A stretch of 64,000 nt of DNA, taken from Neoarius graeffei (lineage: Eukaryota > Chordata > Actinopteri > Siluriformes > Ariidae). Below the pieces are notes generated by a model, which was not told the origin of the DNA, ran no database searches, and saw nothing but the letters and a program-made list of their open reading frames with translations. The stretch spans positions 54,433,283-54,497,282 of the forward strand of contig NC_083577.1 in the NCBI RefSeq assembly GCF_027579695.1. The letters run 5' to 3'. A program made the position numbers and the translations under genes. Positions 32,431 to 44,400 of this stretch are shown here, piece by piece (the first letter of the stretch is position 1; every line of letters begins with the position of its first letter).

Positions 32431-35400
32431 GTCAGTGTCACACTTCCTGCTACTCTTCTCCATGTGCTTCTCTTAGGACCTTTCTCACCCTGACAGCTGT
32501 TGTAGCTTGTTTGTATGATAGATGTTTTCGGACTTTTCTAACTTAAGTTTTTCTAATTTTATTCGTTCTCATAAGTGTTTTATGATGTAGCCTCTTGGTT
32601 GCTGTTAAAGCATGCTAGCATGGTAAATATCTGTGGAAAACAAAGCTGCATTTCTGAATGTATAATACTGTTATAGTAACTTTGAAATGAAATGCTCATT
32701 ATACAACAGTTAGTGGTGGCACGGTGGTGTAGTGGTTAGCGCTGTCGCCTCACAGCAAGAAGGTCCGGGTTCGAGCCCCGTGGCCGACGAGGGCCTTTCT
32801 GTGCGGAGTTTGCATGTTCTCCGCGTGGGTTTCCTCCGGGTGCTCCGGTTTCCCCCACAGTCCAAAGACATGCAGGTTAGGTTAACTGGTGACTCTAAAT
32901 TGACCGTAGGTGTGAATGTGAGTGTGAATGGGTGTCTGTGTCTATGTGTCAGCCCTGTGATGACCTGGCGACTTGTCCAGGGTGTACCCCGCCTTTCGCC
33001 CGTAGTCAGCTGGGATAGGCTCCAGCTTGCCTGCGACCCTGTAGAACAGGATAAAGCGGCTAGAGATAATGAGATGAGAGACAACAGTTAGTTCTGGTCG
33101 ACTAATTTGATTTGTTGAGCAGGGTTCCAAGAAGGCTGATTATTTCACATATTGGCACTGGGATAGTTCACTGTGTGCATCACCACTCACCTGTGTCCTG
33201 CACAGAAAATTCCACTTCCTGTATTGAAATGGTTTCTAGAGTAGTGTTAAGGGCAATTCTCACTAAAGATTTGTGACCAGATGAGCTGCAACTACTTGAA
33301 ACCAGCAACTTCTTGTATTTGTTATGACCAAGCATTCTAAAATTGGGTGGCTCACACTGCTGAGGCTGCTTGCAACAGCATTGGTGTTTCTAAACAACAC
33401 CTTTGTTGTACTCTATTTGTTAGCTTTATTTATTACTAGCCTACTTCAAGATGGATACAGACATAGCAGTAGCTAATTTACTAACAGTAGTAGCCTCTAT
33501 TATAAACGGAGACGTATAACACGGAAGAACCCCTGCATGTAGACTCGTGTGGATATTACATCAGTAGAAATTACACACAAAAGAAAGTATGTTATTGTAC
33601 CTTTCAGGGTACACCGGCTTGTCGCTGCGGCAGCACCCTCTAAGGTACTTACTTATTTGTACCCTTTTATATACTGCTTGGGAGCATGTATGTACCTTTT
33701 TGCTCCTAAAAAGGTACACATGGCTACCTTGAGGTCCAGTAATGAGCCCTAGGGGGTACATCAGTGTAGGTTGTACCTTGGGGACGGAAATGGACTTCTA
33801 CTGTACCCCTGTTTCTGATAGTGTAGAAGCGTATGCTATGCTTTCCAGGGAGTTGGAGGATGGTGACAAGTAGCCTTTCTGAATTTTACGTGACTGGCAC
33901 AATTTCGCCAGTTAACAGCTCATGCTTCCCCCTTAATTGACCGCAAAAATACTAATTACAGAGACAGTGCATCATAGGATATGCTGTATATACTAGATCA
34001 TGCTACCAGGATAGTACTCTACTCACCCTCAATCAAACAATAAAGACCTGATTTTTCCATGGAGGGCAGGAGGAGGGGGAAAATTTGCCTACCTAAAATG
34101 CACTGTGGCCAGGATGATCCTACGGGGTAAGTGGACGTCATGGATTTATAGTGCAATTATACATCCAAGGTGGCTAAGGTATCAGAGACTGAGAGCTATC
34201 ATTAGCTTGCAGCGCCAGTGGCAACGTGTCACAATAGCTGTGAGGTCTACAATGTTGTAAAATCTTGCAACTGCGGTTTGACATACTGAACCTTTTGTAA
34301 CTGCTTGTAACTATTAATTCAGACTGCAGAAACAAGTTGCAGTGGTATTCCTTATGACGTTATCTTTGGTGTGAATCGGCCTTTAGCGACATACCAGACA
34401 TCACACATGATGGTTTTCAGGAATATAACTTTTTGACCTAACCTATGAAAGCTCATCAGATGTAGATGAAAAGGAAGAAGGGGCACCAATTTTCCCAGAA
34501 GTACCTATAATGGAAATGTACACGTCGATGCGAGTTAGGTGGTGTTTACATTAGACCGTATCAGCGGATCATCAGATTAACGTTTTTAAAACGATTCGCT
34601 TGCACACAGCAATGCCAATACACGATTCGCTTGCACACAGCAACGCCAATACACGGATACGCTCGGCTCCGCAGGCATCCTGCGCTCCAAATCACTCCGC
34701 CCTGAACAGCGAGTGCCCTCTGGAGGGTGCGCACTCCGGCCCTGCGCAGCTCACAGAGCGCGCGAGTGAAGCGCACGAGCAGTGATTCGGGACAAATAGC
34801 AGGAAGTGAAAGTCCGCGCCGTTTTTCAGCAGTCGCGTGGCATGACCAACGCCAGCGAATCAGGAAGGTGGATGTCACAGTGACGTTGTCCAATGACGAC
34901 GTCAGCTAGAGCTCAGCACAGCGTATCCTCGTTCCTCAATGTTTACACAGCACCGGATCAGATACGTAATGGATTGAATACGTGGGCCCTGGCGGATTCA
35001 AGTTGTTCCGCCTGTGGAGTCGTTTCCCGGCGTTTTAATGTGAACGGGCAGTGCATCCGCGACAAAAACGAGACGGATACGGTCTAATGTAAACACCACC
35101 TTAGCCAGCCAACGTGCCATAAACTGAAATGTGGCTTCTTCAGGATCTGTTTCCACTAGCGGAGCAAAAAAAAAAACCAGATCATTTAGCCATAGTGTGT
35201 CAAATGTCACTTACTCCTCTATTAATTTCTTGTTTTATAGAACTGTTGTATAAAAGCAATACCACACTCGAGGTCATGCCGTCACCTGCGGCCTCGTCAT
35301 GCCTACGACCGACTGACAGCTGTGCTGATATTCATTACAACAGCACTCCCTCTCGTGTGATATTGCTGAATCCAACAGAGGTGTCAAGTAACGAAGTACA

Positions 35401-38400
35401 AATGCTTCGTTACTTTACTTAAGTAGAAATTTTGGTACTTTCTACTTTACTGGAGTAATAATTTTTCAACCTACTTTTTATCTCTACTCGTTACATTTTT
35501 CAAGCATTTACTTTTAGTTCGTTGCGTTTATAATAGTCTCGTTACTTGCATTTCATTCAGCTTGACACTTGCGACACTTTAAAAGGAAAAAAAAATCAAA
35601 TCCAGATCATTCGCATCACACACAAAATAAAACAGAAACAACCCAATCAAGATAATTCGCGCCATTAAATTTGATTGTGGTTGGATGAGGAATATAATCA
35701 AAATGTCATTACGACACCCTATTGGTCTGTCTAAACTGCCACTCAGGGCGCTCCAAACACACAGCAATCAGAGCTCTGACTTCGACACCGTTAGTAAATT
35801 GCGGGCTCTCGTTCGTTTGTCAGGAGTGGAATCCCCCCCCCCCCCCCACACACACACACACACACAAACCATATGCGGCATTCTCTTTTCTGAGTCAGGT
35901 TAAGTTTACAAATGCAGTTATGGTATCTTGGTGGGTGTTAGTGAGTAAAGTGACAGGTCTTAGCTTAGTAAACTTTATATTAGCTTGTAGTGTGTCGGCA
36001 TTCCAGCGGCCGCCCTTTCTCTCCTCGCCTGTGTTCAGCCTCGCATTGCTGGAACACAAACATTCTGTTGACTTCGCTGGGTGAGCCAGTAACTAGTAGG
36101 GATGAGAAAGTGTTTTTCTTGCATTTTAACTGGAACCTGCTGCCTCTACTGCACGTCCCATATGAAAAAGAAAAAAACTGCAATTTATTGATAACTAACT
36201 TCTGAGGTATGAAGTTTTACACCATTACAACACTTACAGACAAGTCATTATTACTTGTGCTCCATGAAACACATTTTAATGGGTCAGGAGAATGGACTGT
36301 ATGTGGACTTCTAGGCTGCGCCTTTGTCCTTAATAGCATTTTTTTCCGCTTTCATTACTTTTACTTTTGTACTTTAAAGTAGTTTAGAAATCAGTATACT
36401 TTTACTTGAGTAAAAAGCTTCAGTTGATACTTTTACTTCATGAAAAGTATTTCTAAACCATAGTATCTATTAGGGCTGTAACGATACACCCAACTCACGA
36501 TTCGATTCGTATCGCGATTTTTGACCCACGATTCGATACGCCCACGATTTTTTTTAAAATGTTTTTTTTAAAGTAGTAAATTTGACTTATTAACATTTAC
36601 TTACTTACATTAACTATTTAATAACAAATAATTCAGACCACTGCAGAGAATGAGTAATATGTATGCAAAAATGAGCAAATGCATATCCAAAGATTGTTTT
36701 ATTTCTCAAAATAATACTGTTGAGCCGGAAGCTCTGTTTTTTTCGGTTCTGAAAAAGTCATTTTTCCAAATCGTGTAAATCCGTTAAGATTTTTTTTTGG
36801 GGGGGGTGGCTCTCTCACTGTCTCACTCTCATAGGGCCAATGATTTTCTGTGATCGCGGAAAACAGATGGAAATTACGGAATTTTTATGGTGAAACATTG
36901 CTCGCGTGTCAAAATGTAACTGCCGCAGAAGGCTTCCGCCCAAGCAGACATGCCTTCAGTGTTGCCAGATATTGCTAACGTTTTCCACCCCAAAATATGT
37001 TCAAAACCAGCCAAAAAGCACCTAAACCCTCCCAATCTGGCAACACTGCATGCCTTTCCGGTCAAGTGATTGTGATTGGCTTGTGGCACACCTAGCCAGC
37101 CAATGAGCTGCTTGTTTACAGATTCGCTCCCCGCATCGCAACCAGAATGGCGACCGCTTAAAAGAAATGAATGCTCTGCCAGTGGCGAGTGTGGACGCTG
37201 CGTGACTCGCAGAAGATTGTCGCAGGTCGGCGAAAAAACGACTTACTAATAGATATTTTAAAAAAAAAAGTAATTTAAGTAAGTTTAAAATGTAATTTAA
37301 ATAAAAAGTAAAGTATTCATAAATTGAAGTTTGGAAGCGCCTCTGTTTTTGGGCTGAGGAGAAGTTTGAAAGGGTGTACCGCGATTCTGCCTTCTTGTAT
37401 CGTGATACGGATCATGGCTCTGCGTATCGCGATTTCGATGCGCATATTGTTACAGCCCTAGTATCTATACTTCTACTTGAGTAATAAATGGTAATACTTT
37501 TGACACCTCTGGAATCCAAGTGAGGAGGATCATTGCTGGGACTGTTCTCAGGATTTCATTAGAACTCTGTAATGAACTTGTACAGGGCTATACCTCGACA
37601 GCTTTGTGCACGGAGAGTATAATTGCCTGTATGAAATAATCTCATGGCTGAGAACTTTTAGATTTGGCAGCAGATTGACCAACATGTGTTTGCAGTCAGT
37701 AATGGGGGAAACTTTTGATTCTGTAAATATATATATTTTTAGTGGTGTTACGAAAAGATGGCTTCAACTTCAAGGTTAATTATCCCCCACTATGTAGTGC
37801 GCAGGGAGCTATAGGAATAGAGTCCGTCCGTTTCAATCTGGACAAGTTTCCTCAGAAATTACATAAGCTACGTCAATGAAACTTTGCGTGCTCGTATTAC
37901 TATTCATGATTTAAGCTGAGTTCGAAAATCATTTATTTTCAGAGTTATGGCCCTTGATTTTCGTTATTGGACTTTGTCCAAGTGGACTCAATCTGGGCAA
38001 GTTTTCTCCAAAACTACTTAATGTGCCATTCCACCATTGGATGTATTCTTTGGCATAAAATACAATATATTTTATGATAACATGACTAGACAGAGAAATC
38101 TTTTAGCTTCAAAATGATATATCAAACATAATTTTTTGACAACAAGTATATTAATTTTGCGACCAAAGTCACCTACCCTTTTAATTTCCGCGCGGTAGTG
38201 AAACGTGATGTCATCGGCAGGTTCCCCTTCTTGTGTACCACGTCACGTGTGACGTGGCACAGATTATCAGCAATGGCGGATAGAACGCGATTTCCACTTG
38301 TCGATTGCTGTGCCGATATTCACCATCGACCGTCTCCTTTGGGCATCACTTGCTATTTTCCTTCGCTTCTTTTCCGAAGCTGACAATCGCGTTCTATCCG

Positions 38401-41400
38401 CCATTGCTGATAATCTGTGCCACGTCACACGTGACGTGGTACACAAGAAGGGGAACCTGCCGATGACGTCACGTTTCACTACCGCGCGGAAATTAAAAGG
38501 GTAGGTGACTTTGGTCACAAAATTAATATACTTGTCGTTGTCAAAAAATTATGGTTGATATATCATTTTGAAGCTAAAAGATTTCTCTGTCTAGTCATGT
38601 TGTCATAAAATGTATTGTATTTTATGCCAAAAAAATACATCCAATGGTGGAATGGCACTTTAAGCTACGTCAATGAAACCTTGTGTGCTCATGCTACTGA
38701 AAAAAATTGGGTAGCGTTTTACGAAGGTGTCGTAAGTGCTAGGACATCACAAGTCAACATTAAAGCAATGGTCTTATTAGGGCGCAAGTGTTGAGGTCTT
38801 CCTAAGATGCTCATGGTAGGAGATGATGACCATGTTGACTTGTTTTAATTTCATTTTCCAATAGGGATCTGATGACTGTAACAACTGATTAGCAGAGCTG
38901 CACTGATCAGTCATTTTCTAGATATAGATTTATTGTCTGTGTTATTTGGAAGCATGTTTGACTCTCGCACACTGCCTGCTGATGAGTCTTCTCTCAATAC
39001 ACTCTACTAGTAATATTTATTTCAGAGCTATGATGGCAGGTAATGCTGTGATTCTTCAGGCAGTGATTTATTTGAATGGCTGAAAAGATTTTATTTCTCA
39101 TTTTGTTGTCTTGAAATAAGACCGATATTAGAGTTAATGTAGATGTCAACCAAATGGCCTGATCACTGGGCTGAAATCCATGTTTTTTTTTTTTTTTCTG
39201 AAATGATCTCATTTCTTCAGGCTTTAATCTGAATGAAGATATTGTAGTGTGCTGTTTGCTTGCCCAGTTGATTAAACTGATGGCAGTCGAAAATCATAAT
39301 TGGCTTATCATCAAAGCACAGCAGTCTAAAGAGCTGGGGCATAGTACAGCTGCTTGTGTTTATACCTTGTGCACGCTGAAATAGCCCAGTCAAAGAACTG
39401 CGTGCTCGCAGTGAAAAGCCAGTTGGTGTGAGTTGCGTAGAGCTCAGATGTGAGAAGCAAACTGCATATGTAGGTCAGCCAAATCAGAAGGAACCTTTTC
39501 CAACACTCCCCCACATTTCCCAAGTTCTGTAGCTTCTATTTAACTCGGGTCGACACATTGAGAGAGTACTCCGTCACAGAGGAGCCCCCGTCTTCTCGTG
39601 CTCCCTGGCTCTCACTCTGTTTTGACCTTTCTATTTTTGAACATGTTTGAATAAGAGAACATGGTGGTGTGCCGAGTATTCTACCCTAATGCTGATAATT
39701 GACTTTTTTTTTTTAATGATTTAAAAAAAAAACATTTAAGGATGGTCATGTTATAGATCTTTTCTATTTTTTAAGCAGTTTTACTGTTAATGAGGTTATG
39801 TCGTGTGTGTGTGCACCTGGGACTTGCAGAATTGCAAATTCAAATAAGAATCTTCTCTGAGATCTGTGAGAATCGTCTCCGTATGTTCCCTATAGCAAAG
39901 CATGAGGAGTTGTATTTTCTTGACTTGGACTTGCATGGGTTGTTTAGCTGGTAACACGGACCTTTACAGACAGTTATGGTCTACGTTAACTGAATTAAAA
40001 TGCATTTTAGTATGTCAGATGTTGTTGTTGTCGTCCCTTCCTGAAGAGCTTCCCCTTGGGAATTGTCTGTTTATTTGAATAAACTGCTTGTATTTATATG
40101 ATTTTTGTCCCAGACATCCACTCCCACGTCGTCCAACGAGAACTCTCCAGTAAGTCCTCCAGATGAGCAGGTCCAGGGAGACTGTACAGGCCAGCTGGAG
40201 GAGGAGGAGGAGCCAGCTTTCCCTCACACAGACCTGGCCAAACTGGATGACATGATCAACAGGTACGTACAGTGCAGATTTGAACCCTGCTCAGTGTGAT
40301 GCTCTATTCAGGATCACAATGCACTAATACAATTGTTTTTTGTGCTTGCAGACCCCGCTGGGTTGTTCCAGTTTTGCCAAAGGGTGAATTAGAAGTTCTT
40401 CTTGAAGCTGCTATAGATCTTTGCAAAAAAGGTAAAGCAATCTGCCTTGTATGTACATTACAGATGTTGTCTAGCACCATACCGTACATAATAAAACAGA
40501 CCGTTTCCTATAAATAACTTGCAAAATGTGTCCCTGTGATATGTCATGAGCGTCTGCCATGATGGTGGATAAACAAAGCAACTAGGACGGCAGCCGCTGA
40601 AAGCGTGTCTGTAAACAGCGCTGAATTTTCTCGGTATTACTACAATTTGAACGATCGAGCAAAGAGAAGATAGATGTGTGGTTTTGATCGATATTATTTC
40701 AAAAAGTCAGACTTTTCTGAAGATAAGATGCTTCTACTGACCAAGTACGAATACAGGTCATTTCGTCCAAAGCCTTTTTCATACGCACTATCAATTATTT
40801 TATATTTCAGGTGTTTGTTCGAAAAAAGGAGGAATTCTCAATGGAACTTGACCGAAGCAGCTTCGACACTAAAAAGTGTACTAAGGGGGGTAACCACGTA
40901 GGCCCGTGCCACTTGTTGACCCTGGGATGAGTTAATTCCCTTGTCATTGCAGGCTGCTCACTTGCATGTCTGTTTCCAGCTAGATCATATTAAACCTTCA
41001 GGTGCGGCACAGCGCTCTCACAGGGCTTTCGTTCGCGAACACCGGAATACCTGAAATATAAACTAATTGATAGTGTGTATGAAAGGTTTTGGACAAAATG
41101 TCCTGATTATCTCATCTCCTCTTCGTACTAAGCCTCCAAGTTTCCTCGCCCTCTTCTCAAATCACGGACGGAATTCTAAAAAATCGGAATGTGCCACGGT
41201 CACGAGTACTGTTGTGACCACAACTATATACAGCACAAAGATATGGCCTAGCTAAAAGAACACTTAAAGCAGTGGAAAAACAAAGAGTTGCGCATGTGTG
41301 ACTGTTTTGTATGGAATGTCGCTTGACCTTAGCCTGGCAAGCCAGGCTAAATGTGAATATTTAGTCTGGCCTCGATCCGTAGACATTTCCGACGGGTGTA

Positions 41401-44400
41401 GGAGGAACAAACCGCTGTCTTTCAAACTGTCTCTGTGCGTATTGGCCAACGCTCTGACCAATCAGCGCAACAGTGACTGTGACGTAGTCAGAGCGACAGA
41501 AAGCAGTGGGGGAGGCCTTGAAATAATTTTTCAAAATGCGTATTAATTAATAAACAGGTTCTAGATATTAAGAAGTTTGGAGATAATGACCACAAGTTTG
41601 GAGTCTGTACCACATACTTAACATACACTCTTATTTTTTTTCAAGGGTTTTTCAAGGGTTTGCTTAAACTGTTTTTGAGAGTTTTTATTTAGTGGTGTTT
41701 GGTGAAATAATTTCCCTTAAATTTAAAATAACGGGAAAATAAGAAACAATCAAAAAGTAATGTTTCAAAGCTGTTTATTACTTCTTCGTACTGCACAAAC
41801 TAGCCCCATCCTTTTGGCTACGAGCGGAGCCAGCTGGTAGATCAGACTTTTGCCATAGCCGGTCGGCAAAACAGCGAAAACGTCCTTCTTGAAAAGGAGT
41901 GAGCAGAGAGCCTCTTCCTGCTCATGTTTCAACGAAAACTCCAAGTCTAATTCTTCTAAAACTGATTCCAAAGCGGAGTCAAACGTGCGCTGCTCACTAG
42001 CGGTAGCCATCTTTCCTGCTGCGCTTTCTCCAGCGTCGCGCAACTTTGTCGTTACTCCTGCAAAAGCCTGCCCAAAGAATCCAAACAAAAACCTTGCGTT
42101 GTGATTGGCGGGCACGATTTGATGCCTGGGGTATTTTTGTTTATATGGTGCGAGGCTAGACCCATTCGCTAGGCAAAAATATTTTTGGCCGCTAGGCGGG
42201 TGGGTCTAGTTTACTAGGCTAGCTTGACCCCACATTTATATATCCACCAACATGGCCGACATCCGGGTTTCTAATTTGCGTTGACATCACTTGCAAGTCA
42301 AGGATGGTCAGATTTTGTGGATCAACTGGATGCGATCAGCTTATTTAGTGTTAAATGTACAGATTCTGGTACTTATTACAACATCTGAGTATTTTTATTA
42401 AGCAAGGAATAAAACATGGCATGGGGTTAAAGTGCATATCCTGGACCAATTTTTTTTTTTTTAATATGAAAGTATGTTCCTTTACACACTCCTCCAGAAG
42501 GGTAATTTTGCACAAAGCCATCTGTCTACAGCAGAAAAAAATAAAATAAAATGTGTCTGGAAAAATCCCAAGGGAGTCTGGAGCCAGATTCGTGATGTTA
42601 CCTGCGGAAGCGCCAGCAGGCTGCGAGAGCTTGTACAGTTTCAGTGCACAGCCTGTGTAGACCAAGTTTAGCAGCTAGCAATTTTGCATTGAAATATGGA
42701 ATTGTCACCTGAGCGCAATGTTACTTCACCTTTGGGTGAAGAATATAATGAGATGTCAGAATTGTTTCTTACCCTGGCAACAGTCAACTAGTGAATTGCC
42801 GATTTTCTTGGTCTTTTTCTTGGCTCGGCTTTGGTCCTCGGCTTCTGGGTGCCTCGCACGAAGCGCTCCCATTTCTCTCTCATTGTCCGGTCTTTTGGAA
42901 AACGATGAGTACTAATCCCATCAAGTTTGGTGTTGCTACACCCTCCTACGATACATCTGTTAACCATTTTAATAATTACGTGATAACGTTGAAGAAATTT
43001 GCAGAAAACCACCAGGTCGTTTTCTCATAAACAAACCAGCGCTGACGTAGGATTCAGAAGGAGGCGTCCCGCACGCGACGTCACGAAAATCAATGTTTCC
43101 CGGGAAATCCAAAATGCCAAGTTTTTTCAGCGGTGGACCAATTCGCCTCAAATGGCTTGATTTCAACTGAATTTTTCTGGTATTGTGCAAGGTAAAAAAA
43201 AAAATAGCAGAGAATGCAGAATGTGACAGATATTTGACCAAAGTTTAATATAAAATAGGAGAATTACATTGATCTTGCTCCTGAATTTACCCGTGATATG
43301 CACTTTAAGGGCGGCACGGTGGTGTAGTGGTTAGCGCTGTCGCCTCACAGCAAGAAGGTCCTGGGTTGGAGCCCCGGGGCCGGCGAGGGCCTTTCTGTGC
43401 GGAGTTTACATGTTCTCCCCGTGTCCGCGTGGGTTTCCTCCGGGTGCTCCGGTTTCCCCCACAGTCCAAAGACATGCAGGTTAGGTTAACTGGTGACTCT
43501 AAATTGAGCGTAGGTGTGAATGTGAGTGTGAATGGTTGTCTGTGTCTATGTGTCAGCCCTGTGATGACCTGGCGACTTGTCCAGGGTGTACCCCGCCTTT
43601 CGCCCGTAGTCAGCTGGGATAGGCTCCAGCTTGCCTGTGACCCTGTAGAACAGGATAAAGCGGCTACAGATAATGAGATATGCACTTTAAAGGAAAATAA
43701 TCTGTGATGGGGTTACTACAGTGAAGTGAATTAATTTAACATAACAGCACAGTCCCGGGGGGGTCGGTTGGTAAAAATGAACACATGCTTTTGAATCCCT
43801 TTATTGTGGAACATCTGCATGACGAGAGAGAGAGAGAGGGTTATTACACAGTCACATGAACATATGAAGTTTATATTCAAGTGGTGAACATATCATCTCG
43901 CATTGAAAAATAAACTTCATATCTTCATGCCACAGTGTAATGTTCTTTGTTATATGGACCCAGCAACAAAAAAAGCAAGTTAATCAAAAGAATTTTAATT
44001 TTGAACCGGTTTTCTATCTGCATGGCTCGTGCCGAGTCACTCCCCGGGTTTTCCTGCTGACGTCATTGGAGTGAAATATTGGAAATGGTTATACATACAG
44101 GACACTTTTTTTTTTCCCCTCCAATGGAATAAAAACATGTTCTATTCCCTTCTAGTGGGTTTCATTCACTTGGTTCGATAACAGGCAATATTGTTAGCAT
44201 ATCACTTATCCTGCGTGTATTGTCAGTACGTCACTGTTACTACGTGTGTTATGTGATCAGTGGAGAATAAGCGTTCAATATGGTTTACAATATTGCATCT
44301 GACGTGTGATGTCTTGTTGCCTTGACAAGGCAACATGACCTCACACGTCAGAGCTGATGCGGATATTCAGTGGGAGAATTTTCTGCTGCGCGTGCGCTGA

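Noticed and set aside
32181-32546. 121-codon frame across usp9x exon 2
   Set aside because: It is in a different frame from the usp9x protein and runs through the donor into the intron.
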